Source of the DNA: Takakia lepidozioides
Taxonomy: Eukaryota > Streptophyta > Takakiopsida > Takakiales > Takakiaceae
NCBI GenBank assembly: GCA_030704615.1
Contig: CM060731.1
Span: forward strand, 64,150,756 to 64,214,755
Length of the DNA stretch: 64,000 nt
Reading direction: 5' to 3'
The position numbers and the translations under genes are program-made. Every line of letters starts with the position of its first letter. Position 1 is the first letter of the stretch. Of the stretch, positions 11,395-22,599 are shown one piece after another. The notes under the pieces are model-generated. The model was not told the origin of the DNA. It ran no database searches and saw only the letters and a program-made list of their open reading frames with translations.

Positions 11395-12360
11395 AGACTG
11401 CCAATTATGGTGGTCGCTTTGTTTTTCGAAATTTAAAAAAAAAAAATAACGACCACCGTATTGGCGATCGCTTCAATTTTATTTTTTTTAAGCAAGATTG
11501 GCGGTCACACTGGCGGTCGTTTTATTTTTTGAAATGAAAAAAAAGAAATAGCGACCGCCATATTGGCGGTCGCTTCAATTTAATTTATAAACAAAAGCAA
11601 GATTGGCGGTCGTCTAATTTAAAAAAGAAAACAAGCGACTGCCGTATTGGCAATCGCACAATTTTGCAAATATATACAGAACAAGTGACCACCATATGGG
11701 GGTCGGATAATTTCAAAAAAAAAAAAAAAAAAAAAAAACAAGCGACCGCCATATGGCGGTCGGATAATTTCAAAAATATATTGAAAAAACAAGCGACCGC
11801 CATTTGGCGGTCACTTAATTTCAAAAATATATAGAAAAACAAATGACCGCCATATGGCGGTCAGTAAATTTAAAATTATATAATAAAACAAGCGACATAT
11901 GAAAATAAAAGCGACCGCCACACCGTTGGTTGCTTATTTTAAAATAATACAATATTTGCGACTGCCAAATTGGCGGTCGCTTTAATTTAATAATATATAA
12001 AATAAAAGCGACCGCCAGCCTGGAGGTCGCGTAAACTTGAAAATATAAAATTAAAAGCGACCGACGCGGTCGCGTTTTTTAAAAAAATATTAAGAATAAA
12101 AGCGACCACCATATTGACGGTCGTTTTATTTTAAATATATAAACAAATAAAACGACCGCCATACCGGTAGTCACATTATATTCGGAAATAAAAGACAATA
12201 GTGACCGCCATACGGGCGGTCACTTAAATTTAAAAATATACAAAATAGAAGTGACCGCAATATTGCACAAAATGAAAGGAAATAAAAGCGACCGCAATAG
12301 TGGCGGTCGCTTGTTTTTCATAAAAAATAAATATAGCGGCCGCAGTATTAGCGATTGCTT
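11395..12360. repeat. Array of about 20 short hairpins (GCGACCGCC/GGCGGTCGC), copy 1
   Basis: Each unit is an imperfect palindrome, AGCGACCGCC, 3-5 AT-rich bases, then GGCGGTCGCT, followed by an AT-rich spacer. From about 11742 the units recur close to every 50 bases (11742, 11793, 11843, 11911, 11957, 12007, 12055, 12100, 12150, 12200). Some arm changes are matched on both sides, for example GTGACCGCC with GGCGGTCAC near 12200. There is no long open frame. It is not CRISPR-like: the spacers are similar AT-rich text and not unique, and the host is a eukaryote. Function unknown. Confidence 0.85.
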
Positions 12361-12674
12361 AATTTCAAAATTATATCAAATATGGTTGTACTGTTTTTTT
12401 CGGGTGGCGCTTGGTTCGTCATTTATTCATTTCACTTTTATTTCACTTTTATCCTTCCTGGATCATATATAAGGGAGCAAGGTTACGAAGCTCCTCACTT
12501 ATTTTGGCGCAAACACTTGAGGTTGCTTTGGATGTTCTTTTCCATTGAACGAGCGTGTAGCCCAAGAGGAAGGATGCACACATTTTGCCATTATGGCTTC
12601 CACCAAAGCCACTTCAGCAGATTGTATATAAGCTCAACACTACAACCCACATCGACCCACTTGAGTTGCTGACA

Positions 12675-13144
12675 TGAAGCTGCAAGTGGCGCAAAACCCG
12701 CACCATCTCCCAAAACAGACCCGACCTCGAGTCTCGCAATCCATTGCCATGTCTGGCTGATGAATACCATTGGCAGGGCCAACCTGCCACTACCAGATCA
12801 ATAGAGCCAACCCGCTCCAAATCTTGCGTCCCCAGCAACGAAATGTCTGCTGACAAAGCCTGCTGATATCCACGAACTGCAGACACCGACAACAACTCAG
12901 GGTACTGCTGCACCAACTGAGCAACATGGCGAAATAAAATGCGTCGTGCAGTCTCATCTCTCTCAACATACAGGTAACGCTGAACTCGCACACCTGCCTG
13001 TAACACAGCAGCCAATCCAGTGTTGATCCCGCCAAACAAGTCTAGAAGGCAAATGCATTTATCCGGATACTGCCACACAATAGGTGTGGTGCCCAATGGA
13101 GACAACTGAGGTGGTCCTGGTGCAATCCCCGCACTCTCCTCCTC
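12675..13144 (-). pseudogene. Cytosine-5 DNA methyltransferase domain inside a retroelement, 3' truncated
   Basis: About 156 codons follow the protease frame in the same phase, separated from it by a single TGA (13147-13145). They show the SAM-binding motif I as LLDLFGGINTGL, an acidic ligand in YLYVERDE, and the catalytic motif IV as VVAGWPCQW, whose Cys would attack cytosine (near 12775). RSGLFWEMVRVLRHLQ, the helix normally after motif IV, comes next. The domain then ends abruptly at 12674, where duplicated DNA begins, so motif VI (ENV) and the target-recognition region are missing and the protein cannot be active as it stands. No ATG precedes it, so it was made as part of a polyprotein. 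Canonical motif order (I before IV) with little room upstream argues against a permuted DRM arrangement. Confidence 0.85.
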
Positions 13145-14417
13145 TCATGATGGTACAAAAGCCTCCACCCAGGCTTGTTGCACCCATCGATCAGCAACCC
13201 GCTGCAAATCCTTGCTCGTGCCCCACAATGGAGTTTGAGCAACCATGGCAGGCAACTCTGCCATACCATACATGTCATCCTGCTCTCCCGAAGGTGACAC
13301 ATCCTTTGAATGAGCGTTGCCCTCAATCAACTCTCCAGGCCAACTCACTGCAGCTGTGAATGCTGCTAGTGTCGACATCTTGCCTCGCTGGGCAACCGCA
13401 ACTTCTCCTATGAACGTCACAGGGAGCTGCACACGCCGGCCCTCCCCTGACTGCCATCCAGGCCTATAAGAAGCTGACTCCTCCCAAAAATCTAGGGTGA
13501 AGCCCATGGGGTACAACGCTGCTCCACCAACCACGACATCGTATGAAACCGCGTCTGTCACAATGGCCTTGGCTCGTATCACTGAGCCATCTGTAGGGTG
13601 ATCCGGCCGTAGTCTGATAGGCCGTCATGCCCCGAGCATGCTCCGATCCTCCCAAAGACGTCTGTATCTGGAAAGGACAAGGCTCCATATCCGCCTTTGT
13701 GAGGCTCAAGCCTGCAATAGCAGCTCTACCCAACATCAATGGCTGAGCTCCTAAGTCGAACAAGATCCGCAATGACCGGTACCTGTTGCTTGCCGATCCA
13801 CTCAAACAGAAAATGTCATCCTGGTTGTCTAACATGACAACTTCAGGTGTCACCATGGCGCGCTCAATGGCTGGCCTAGCTGACAGCTCCATCAACCTGG
13901 CAACTGCAGCTTGCCATGGTGCCGCCGTGGCAGTCTTGATCCTCAAATCCGAGGATCCCTCCGGCACTACACCTCCCACTATCTCCGCAGAAGATGAAGT
14001 AACCTCCCCACTCTCACAGAGTGTAGCTGCCAGCCTGAACACCTCAGCTGGTCTTACCCCCGGCGTCGCAATCATGGTAGCCGAGAACAATGGAGCCTGA
14101 CACACAGATGTGGCCGCTCTCAGCAGCACACTAGCTGCCGTAGCCTTGGCAACACTAGGTAGTGGTGCTGCCCGGTAGCTCTCCCCAATGGCATAGTAAC
14201 CTCCGCCTCGTAACAGTCGGGCGAGAACTAGGTGCCATGGATGGCGTCGACACTGTCTCCGCCAATGTGAATGACTGAGGAAGCCTGGCCTGACGGCTTG
14301 CTTCCCCACGCTGTGGATCCAAACTCTCTGCACCTTGTGGCTCAGGAACGTTGTGTTACTCCTCGGGTCACTGCCGCCACCGACTCCACTTGCACTAGTG
14401 GTAGAGCTGCCCCACAC
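13145..14417 (-). pseudogene. Gypsy-type retropepsin region
   Basis: Two overlapping frames joined by a frameshift near 13590 encode the aspartic protease part of the polyprotein. The active-site strand reads RILFDLGAQPLMLG (near 13750), where Asp-Leu-Gly replaces the usual Asp-Ser/Thr-Gly. The C-terminal part includes YDVVVGGAALYPMGF and a region rich in Trp, Gly and Pro before the TGA at 13147. The protease would cut Gag-Pol during particle maturation. It lies between gag (higher coordinates) and the methyltransferase (lower), all on the minus strand, giving the order gag-PR-methyltransferase. The far N-terminal part of this frame is poorly conserved. Confidence 0.65.
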
Positions 14418-14447
14418 ATTAATCCCATGCCTCCCATATCTCCTCCC

Positions 14448-15921
14448 TCAGGAGCCAGAGGTGGACCATCCGGCCTTGGAGCCGGTACCGACCTGAGCTG
14501 TAGCCATGGCAGCGAGCCTCTGCTCTAGCTGCTGAAGCCGGTTGACCATGCCTTGGTCAACCCTGACCTCCGCATCCTTGGCCATGTTGAGCTTGCCCTT
14601 GGCCTGCACCCCGTGCTTGGCCACCTCGTCCTCTCTGGGCTGCTCCACCTCGCCCTCGGCCACCATTGTTCCCTTGGAACTGGCCTGGGCACAACTCAGG
14701 ATGCAAACCATAACACTGGGCCTCTCCATGCCCGTGCTTGCCACAATGCCCACATTGCAACTGTGCAGGCTGTGCATGTGCCGGCCCTTTGCCTCCCTTT
14801 GGGCAATCTTTCTTGACATGGGGTCTTTCACATGTCCAACACGCCATCTCCGCCCGTTATTGGCCTGCGAATGAAGGGAGAGACCCCTGCATCTGAGGTC
14901 CTCTCTGTCATCTGAGGTCCTCTCTGTCCTTCCCTGAGCTTCACTTGAGCCCTCTTGTTGCCTTAAGCACGTTGAGGTAGGTGGTTGGCTAGGAGCACCA
15001 CTACCCTGGTGTCTTCTTAGCAAATCCCACCAGGACCACTCGTTCCTCCACCATGTTGAGCTCTATCCGCTCTGCCAACAAAAACACATTTACTAAGGTG
15101 GGTTGGGCCGCTTGTAAGAGAGTTGCATCCCGCACCCTTCTTCTCAACTCCTTGTCCAATATCCCATACCAGAATTGGACTGCCTGAGCTCCCGTAACCC
15201 CTTGGGTTACATTTATCAAGCGCCTCATGCGAGTGAAAGCCTCCCTCAAGCTGTCAGTAGGCTTTTGTTGGAACTCTTGCAAGCTCCGCAACTTCTCCGT
15301 CCTCTCCCCTTGGTAGTTCCCTCTCAACTCTTCGAAGAACTCCACAACAGGGTTGAAGGTAGGCACGGGTAGTACTGGTGCTGGCGTAGTGGCTTGGGTG
15401 GACATCGTAGCTACGGTACCACCAGTCCCACTAGTCCCACTGCTGCTTGCTGAAGCTGCCGGTGCAGCGGCAGGTGTAGCCACTGCCCTCGTGGCTCTAG
15501 TGCCCCTAGTGATGGAGACATAGTTGGGTGACCAGTACATCCTCCACTCCTCGATCTCAACCTCATGCCCCCGTCTAAACTCATGGTAATCATCTATAGG
15601 CGGCCCCTCAAGGTGCTGAAACAGTCCCTTCCATGCCATGAAAGACGTAAATAGTTGTGGATTGCGCATTTGTTGCAAATCACACCAACTATCAAACTCT
15701 TGGATAAAATCATCCAAATCGATGGTGCCCACCGCCCCAGAGTACCTTCGTGGCCCCGGTAGCTCCATACATCTCTTCCATTGTGTCCCACAACAATGGC
15801 AAGGAAACAACTTGCACCGCCGGTGTGAGTCCTCCTGATTCACAATCCGAATCAGAACCTTCCGTAGAAGACCCAGGAGGTGAAGGTGGCCTAAACCACA
15901 CACCTCGTCTCGTGTACCCAC
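14448..15921 (-). pseudogene. Gypsy-type gag with two zinc knuckles
   Basis: The frame 15921-15001 encodes Gag: a capsid-like region, an Ala/Thr/Ser linker, then FFEELRGNYQGERTEKLRSL and KELRRRVRDATLLQAAQP. After a stop near 15001 the same frame continues with two CCHC knuckles, CWTCERPHVKKDC (near 14840) and CGHCGKHGHGEAQC (near 14750), and a Gly/Arg-rich RNA-binding tail. A second frame carries a short coiled coil (MVNRLQQLEQRLAAM). Gag would coat element RNA. A related gag fragment lies at 4261-4695. Positions 15922-16680 hold no recognised gene. Confidence 0.75.
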
Positions 15922-16679
15922 TAGTATCGCTAGTGCTCAAACCGGCACTGTCCCTAGCAATTAGTGACACCTCCGTGTTGACAAACTGTCACTCAACCGG
16001 TCATGAACATGTCCCTAACCCCCTCTCCACAAGGTAACCGGGTAGAGAACCTATTGCGGCTTATGATTTGGAATACTAGGTTCCTAACATAGCCTACACC
16101 TGCACCTGCATCCACCGCAAGCACTTCTATGGTTGGCTGGTCATCACCTCCAACCTCACCACAGGAGAAACAATGATGGTCTGACTGGTCATCACCCCAG
16201 CCTCACCATCGACAACATGCTCTAGGACTGGCCGGTGATCAAATCCGGACCAATCACCTATAAAAACAAGCGCCCACACAAAACTAACATGGCACACAGT
16301 CAAGCATGCAAGTATGGAGGGGATCCAAACACAAGAAATCAGAACGACAACTCCCCCACACCAAAAACAACTCCACGGTGTTGCTTCTGCAATGACACCT
16401 AGCCCAAACCCGGACTGACTCTTGCCTCCACCTACGGAAAGGTCTTGGACTAATGAGAGGGTGGAAAACTACGAGGAAGAAAAGCTAAAGCAATGCCTAA
16501 CCCCAGCATGCCCTCATCCCAACACTCTTCCTCTCCTCTCTTCCCTCACTTGCATGACCATGGGAAATATCATGAAGATACTCCTCAAACCGCCCTCCAC
16601 GAGCATCAAAATTCGGCCTTCAAGACCACATGCCAGTCCTTAGGCAGTCCACTAGTGCCTCCACGAGTTAGCACAGGCC

Positions 16680-17240
16680 ATCCACAGGTCAACACGGGCC
16701 ACCACAGACCAGCACAGGCCCACACAGATCAGTGGTCACAGCCGTCACAGTCCCATACAGGCCACAACCCCACAGCCCATCACAGCCCAAAGGCCACAGG
16801 TCACAGCCTGTCACAGCCCTACACAGGTCATAGGATCACAGCCCCACAGGCCACAGCCCGTCACAGCCCGTCACAGCCCCAAAGGCCACAAGTCACCGCC
16901 TGTCACAGCCCCAAAGGCCACAGGGCACAACCTGTCACATCCTGTCACAGTCCTGCACAGGTCAGAGGGTCACAGCCCCACAGGCCACATGTCACAGCCT
17001 GTCACAGCCATCACAGCCCCAAAGGCCACAGGCACAGCCTGTCACAGTTTATCACAGCCCCACAGGCCACAGGTCACAGCCTATCACAACCCTACACAGG
17101 TCGCAGGGGTCACAGCCCCAAAGGCCACAGCCTATCACAGCCCCTCACAACCCTACAGGCCACAGGGCACAACCTGTCACAGCCCCTCACAGCCCCACAG
17201 GCCACAGGGCACAGCTTGTCACAGCCCCATCCATGGCCAC
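16680..17240. repeat. CACAGCC tandem array 1
   Basis: Short words CACAGCC, GTCACAGCCC and AAAGGCCACAGG recur every 10-35 bases. The long open frames here (plus strand, from 16493) are translations of the repeat, giving HSLSQP-type peptides, and are not considered genes. Similar arrays lie at 35190-35432 and 42775-42990. Confidence 0.8.
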
Positions 17241-17299
17241 TCATGGCAGTTTAGCCATTTTTCCAAGGGGTTTAGCCACGCCAAGCTAGGGTTTGTGTC

Positions 17300-18760
17300 T
17301 CTTGGACTCTAGGCTTCTTTGCACCGAGCTATGGCGGCTGTGAGGAAATCAGCAAGGTATTCTTGCTCTTTATGGCCCCCACACACCACCAATAGTAACT
17401 CTAATTCCAAAGGAAGATGTTGCAACCGAAACTAAGTGCACAAAGCTTCCTTTAACTCACAAAACAACGCCATTGATCCTATAGCGACTAACCAAACATG
17501 GCTGACTTTCAGCCCTTGTAGGCACTCATTCACGTGCTTTTCTTGACCATAGCACCTAATCCAGCCCCTGCACCTGCTGCTTCAAGAATTGTGCTCCCTT
17601 CAAGCTTGAAGTTGAAACCCCAACTCACATAGGCCCTACAAGTGCTTTTATTTCACCCCAAGTGGAAACCAGCCCTAGCCCTTCCGTTCTAGCTCTCTAA
17701 AGCTTGAAAACAAGAGCCTCAATGGGCTAAAGGCATGCTCCATACATGCCCCACTCTCACCATAAGAGAATCAGCTCATTTGCTTTATTTCTTGCACCCA
17801 CAAACCTGAAAATACAAGCTTCAGCGGGCTGAAAATATGCTCCACACATGCCCTACAGGGAAACCAGCCCCTTCTTTCCTTTCTTGCACTCCCAAACCTG
17901 AAAGTACAAGCCTTCAACAGGCTGAAAGCATGCTCTACACATGCATTGCCCTCACATAAGGGAAGTCAGCCCTTCCCTCTTCTTTGCTTGCCCTCCAAGC
18001 TTGAAGATGGAAGCTTCAATGAGCTGAATACATGTTCCACACATGCAACCTCTTCACACAAGAGGTATCAGCCCCCTATCTTGGCTCCTTGGTTCCTTGA
18101 TGCTCTCTAAGACAAGACTAAGCACTCCACAGCCTTTGCCAAGCTCCTGAAACCCTAAAGCTTACATTTCCAGCCACAAGACACTCATCTTGTGGTGCAA
18201 GAGCTCTTCTTCCAAGCTCTGAAATCCTAGGTGCACATTCCATGGCCTTGCCGCACCTCTTAGCTCCTGTTCTAGCCTTGCTCTTGCCATGACAAGAGCC
18301 CTCTCAATGCTGAAGCTCGAGATTGAAACCCAATCTCAACATACTCCACAAAGTGCACTGATTTGCCCCAAGCCAAATCAGCCCTTTCGTTTGGTCTTGC
18401 AATCCTTCACACAATGAAAGCTCGCATTCCCAAGTCCAGTTCTCAGCTTTGCCACCAAAGCCACTCTAACCTGCTCTTGACTGGTCCTCTTCCCAATCGT
18501 GCTTGCTCATGCATGTACACAATCTGAAACCATCAAGGTGCTCTGGAATTACCTGTAGCATGGTGCTTTCATCTCTGAAGCTGAAGATCGAATGCCAAGG
18601 TCTACTACCTTGTAACCCACATCGCCTCCGCTTCTAACAACCAAGAGCTCCACGGTGCTCCTTGCATAAAAACCTGGTTTCTCTCATTCTCAAGCAAAAA
18701 CCACAAGTGCTACAACTAACTCGTATCTGACACTCACAGATACGAGCTCATCTTATCGAG
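17300..18760. repeat. Long non-coding leader with ~100-bp degenerate repeats
   Basis: No gene. Between about 17690 and 18090 four diverged units of about 100 bases share CTGAAAATACAAGC, GGGCTGAAAGCATGCTC and CACACATGCC. It lies upstream of the minus-strand gag and may be leader or LTR sequence of that element. Similar motifs (GCATGT, GGCTGGT) occur at 32900-33420 in the opposite orientation, upstream of the gypsy element there. Confidence 0.45.
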
Positions 18761-19135
18761 TGATAAAGAAGAAGAATACAAGCATAATCTCATGCACTCA
18801 AATACAAGTCAAGTCAAGTACACCCCACGCCATAGAGAATCCACACTACGGCGCCATAGCTAGGCGCAGTGAGGCTCAACTCGATAAAGATGAGCCTCCC
18901 GCGCTTGCCGTGAAGATAACCACTCCAGGGCCTAAATCCGCCTTGATCCCTGGATTGACACTTGGGCTAATCCCAAATGTCAATATGTAAAAGCTAGCTA
19001 TTTCCTAGCTAGTTTCACACTAGTGGTAAAATAAACTTGACAATTCGCTTGTATACTAAGATGTAACGCCTTCACAGCCCGGCTGAGGTCTCTTTGTCTT
19101 TATAAATATATTTGAGGGCTACTTTCCCTCATCTG

Positions 19136-19169
<34 letters not shown>

Positions 19170-19183
19170 ATATATATTCAACA
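18761..19183 (-). mobile_element. Copia-type LTR (423 bp)
   Basis: On the minus strand it starts TGTTGAATATATATG and ends TTCTTCTTTATCA, with the TG...CA ends of LTRs. The first 145 bases match 4818-4962 and the last 300 match 21757-22053 in opposite orientation. A run of about 30 A on the plus strand (19138-19168) is internal. I see no matching 5-bp target duplication, so it may be a solo LTR or a rearranged end. Confidence 0.65.
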
Positions 19184-20340
19184 ATGCTTGCAATATTTGC
19201 AAAATAACCTAGGGATAATCTAGCTACATAACACAAGTTTGCGAGCTCCAAAAAAGTAATAATTGTTGACGAGCACAATCTACTTTCGACCCAACGGCTG
19301 ATCTGCAAGTGCCACAAATGATGGGCCTTAGCCAAAGCTTGAATAGGCATCAGTAGGCCTAGCAGGGTGGTGCCAATCAATTACCTCCCAGGTCTCAAGT
19401 GAGGTGGCCTAATGGGTTGGCTAGGTAATTATCCGTCAGGGATATACCTTTTGAAGTGAATACTTACCTACCTGCCATGCAAGGATATCTACACCCTAAC
19501 AATTCGATGATTAATAGATAATTACCCTGTCGGGTCTAGTTGTAGTTAAATGATTATACGATTATACCATGATGTCCAGGTATATGATATATCCGCACAA
19601 CACTAAACCAGTGTTGTGCAGGTAAATCGATTTTTGCTTATCCTCCAGGTAAGGGTAAATAGAAATCAGAGGATTATTTATCCTCTGGGGAAGGGTAAAT
19701 TATTTGTATGTCCATTTATTTATCCTCCGGGTAAGGGTAATTTTTTTACATGTCCATTTACTTATCCTACGGGTAAAGGACAAAGGCCAAAAATTTGACC
19801 GGATAAGGATAAATACCGGGTAAGGATAAATAATTTACCCTTTTTATACCCGCCGGGTAAATAAAGGATATATTGAAGGATATATAGTTTTTAACTAATT
19901 AATTAAGGTAATCAATTTTTGGTCTATTTTTTGGTTTAGTATAAGGCTGATATGTTGTATTCATGTAGTGAATAATATGAGGGATAATCATGAGCTTGTC
20001 TCTTTACATCAAAGATAATAATCAAACAAAACCAAATAAAACAATGTACGAGTGCCTCGTCCACGAAACTAGTGCCTCGGAGATCCAAGTAAAGATAATA
20101 ATGAAAAAAAGTATGACAATGCAATGTAATATATAATTTCAAGGCTTATGGCTAATAATATGACATAATCACTATATTATCTCTATGAAGTGCTAAAGAT
20201 ACACAAGGAGGAAGAAGTGCCAAAATACATGATAGTACCCTACATTTAATTAAGTTTACCCTTTTATATACTCTCAAACATTTAAATTTTGAAGTTTAAG
20301 GTAACAAACTATCTTTTGAGAGAAGACATTCAAGGTCATA
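19184..20340. other. AT-rich stretch with hAT-like termini
   Basis: No gene seen. Near 19594-19625 two hAT-like ends stand back to back: CGCACAACACTA, then CAGTGTTGTGCAGG. From 19620 to 19870 there are repeated TATCC and GGGTAAGGGTAAAT words. These look like remains of MITEs related to the fragment at 4963-5213. Confidence 0.4.
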
Positions 20341-20375
20341 TTGAGATGAATTTAACTCCAGCTGAAGGTTAGAAC

Positions 20376-21102
20376 ATGGATGAGTTTAGAAAGAAGAAGC
20401 TCAGAGCTCTCACTATTATCAATCTCTCTCTTTCTGATAAGATCATCCACTATATCTCCCACTTGACTAAACCAAAGGCAGTTTGGGATGCTCTTGTCAA
20501 GGTGTACGATAACAAATCATCATCTAGGCAAATGGCAGTAAGGAATAAGCTTCAGAACATGAAAATGACTGAAGATACTTCAATGGAAGAATTCCTTGAA
20601 ACCATCACTAGTCTTTGTTACCCAACTTGCTAGCTTTGGTGAAGAGATCGAGGAGCACATTGTGGTAGAGACCATTCTGAATGCATTGCCCGATTCATAC
20701 CTTGCTTATAGATATTCCATCATGGATCAGAGAGAGCTCCCAGATTTTGCAGAACTCACTTCAAAGTTGCTACATGAGGAAAGTCGAAGAGAGCTACGAG
20801 GACGCAAATTGAACCAGAACGAAGTCCTGTGGGTGAAGTTGAAACACTTCAATCATGCGTATAAGAGTACTCGGGGGGCCAGACTTACCTCGACTATGAA
20901 ATCATCAATGGGTACCTGCAACCGATGTGGTAAGGAGGGTCACTGGGCGAAGAAATATTGTTCGGTGCCATATGACGAAATCATCCGATCTCGATCCCAA
21001 CAGGCCAACGTTGTGGAGGACATGCCAGAAGAATCTGATGATGAAAATAGCGGTGATGTTGTCAAAATGCTTGAAATGGCGATGGCGGCACAATGCACTT
21101 GA
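20376..21102 (+). pseudogene. Ty1/copia gag
   Basis: Two overlapping frames (break near 20620) encode a UBN2-type copia Gag: KAVWDALVKVYDNKSSSRQM, FLETITSLC, then LNALPDSYLAYRYSIM and a CCHC knuckle CNRCGKEGHWAKKYC near 20918. An acidic tail follows (EDMPEESDDENSGDVV). Gag packages element RNA. The first part of the protein is missing and the frame is broken, so it is not functional. It continues into the protease segment directly downstream. Confidence 0.8.
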
Positions 21103-21640
21103 CACACACGTTGTTGTTTCTCCAAGGGATAGACATGCATCATGGATTATGGACTCGAAGGCAAGCAAGCATGACACAGACAACTCCAATATTTTTCATA
21201 ATATTGAAGTAGGCAGCAACAATACTTCTAGTGTATGCTCTGCTAGTGGCACTTATCACTCAGTGAGAGGGAAATGCCACACAAATGTACTCTCAAATGG
21301 ATCAATAAAGTGGATTACAGATGTTTTGTACGTGCCTCGTATGACGAGAAATCTCTTATCTGTTGTGCTCTAGCTGACAAGGGTCATCTTGGAATAAAAG
21401 ATTCTCGAAAATGTCTATTTGTAGATAAGAACCAGCCTCACAATGTTGTTCTTCAAGGAATACGAGTAAATCCACTGATCTAGTATACAAGTTGGATTCA
21501 AATGAGCAAACTCTCCATGAGATCAACTCTGTAAAATCTGATGAGATTGCTAGATTGTGGTATAAGAGACTTGGTGTTAGGGACGAGAACATGACTGAAC
21601 TTAAACAAGAGATCAGATTAGAGATATAAGACTAGACAAG
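21103..21640 (+). pseudogene. Copia protease and GAG-pre-integrase fragment
   Basis: The frame with HASWIMDSKASKHDTDN is the copia protease active-site region; the usual Asp-Ser-Gly is changed to Asp-Ser-Lys, which would kill activity. ITDVLYVPRMTRNLLSV follows, then after a frame change NVVLQGIRVN and ARLWYKRLGV, the GAG-pre-integrase motif. Integrase, reverse transcriptase and RNase H are absent, and the coding ends about 120 bases before the LTR at 21757. The element is internally deleted. Confidence 0.75.
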
Positions 21641-21756
21641 AAGTCAGGGTCGGTGTGGCCAAATACATTATGGATAAATATGAATCAAGATGAATATGTA
21701 GTCTTTACAATAAGGACAAGAGTACAAGATACTGGAACTAGAGTACTGGAATACTG

Positions 21757-22053
21757 TGTCAAGTTATTTTACCACTAGTGTGAAACTAGCTAGGAAATAG
21801 CTAGCTTTTACATATTAACATTTGGGATTGGCCCAAGTGTCAATCCAGGGGTCAAGGCAGATTTAGGCCTTGGAGTGGTTATCTTCACGGCAAGCGCGGG
21901 AGGCTCATCTTTCTCGAGTTGAGCATCACCGCGCCTAGCTATGGCGCCGTAGTGTGGATTCACCATGGCGTGGGATGCAACTTGGCTTGACTTGTATTTG
22001 AGTGATGAGGTTATATATGCATGAGATTATATTTGTATTCTTCTTCTTTATCA
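21757..22053 (+). mobile_element. Copia-type LTR, partial, same orientation as the copia gag
   Basis: The stretch from GTCAAGTTATTTTACC to TTCTTCTTTATCA matches the minus strand of 18761-19050. It lies 3' of the truncated copia gag and in its orientation, so it is the likely 3' LTR. Its first part (before 21757) has diverged from the other copies. Positions 22054-22223 are GTGACTGCC/GACTAGTG-rich with no gene. Confidence 0.6.
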
Positions 22054-22599
22054 TTGTGTGGACTAGTGACTGCCATAATGGGCAACATAGTGGCAGCCTA
22101 GTGACTGACTAGTTGTAGCCTAGTGGTTGGACTAGTGGTGGGACTAGTGATATACTAGCGTGACATGTGTTGTGTGGTTTTGGACAGCGATGTAGTTGTG
22201 TAGCGATATGTATGCGCACGACAGAATGAACAATAACAATACCTTTATTTAAACCATACCTGGTATTTATTATACCCTCAGGTTATAAATGAGGTTTTTA
22301 TTATGTATTTATGCCCTTCAAAACTTGCCAACAAAAATCATATCTACCCTTATTCCGGGGGTAAATATAACTTTAAAAATACAATATGCCCGGACCGGGT
22401 GGGTAAGACAAAATAAATTTCACTCTTACGCGGACCCGGAGGGTATGTTTAAGCAATACACTGACCCGCACAACACTGGTCTAACCTAATATAAACGGAC
22501 AGAACAGTTTAGGAAAACTCTTGAGTAGATAATAATAATAATATATGGCGCCTCCCAAAAGAAGCGTAAATCATGGTGTCTCTTCACCATGAACGATTA

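Larger units (their letters stand above)
4963..12674. repeat. Large direct duplication, copy 1
   Basis: This block matches 22224-29304 in the same orientation with high identity, judged by eye over LRR exons, introns, the cytochrome b5 exon and the hairpin array. The two start points are 17261 bases apart. The offset falls to about 16.6 kb after copy 1's extra 784-bp MITE and a few small indels. The left edge abuts a copia-type LTR fragment. The right edge cuts directly into the methyltransferase retroelement. Copy 1 differs by the MITE, one fewer minisatellite unit, a missing 69-bp coiled-coil segment and many one-base indels. Confidence 0.9.

Noticed and set aside
11395-12360. CRISPR-like array
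   Set aside because: Units are palindromes with similar AT-rich spacers in a eukaryotic genome; there are no unique spacers or cas genes.
14448-15023. 191-codon frame across the gag zinc-knuckle region
   Set aside because: The zinc knuckles lie in a different frame. Only its last 45 or so residues (coiled coil) look coding.
16493-17254. 253-codon plus-strand frame
   Set aside because: It mostly translates the CACAGCC array (HSLSQP-like peptides).
19138-19168. Poly(A) tail of a retroposed gene
   Set aside because: The sequence beyond the A-run is shared with the piece at 4818, so the run is internal to an LTR.
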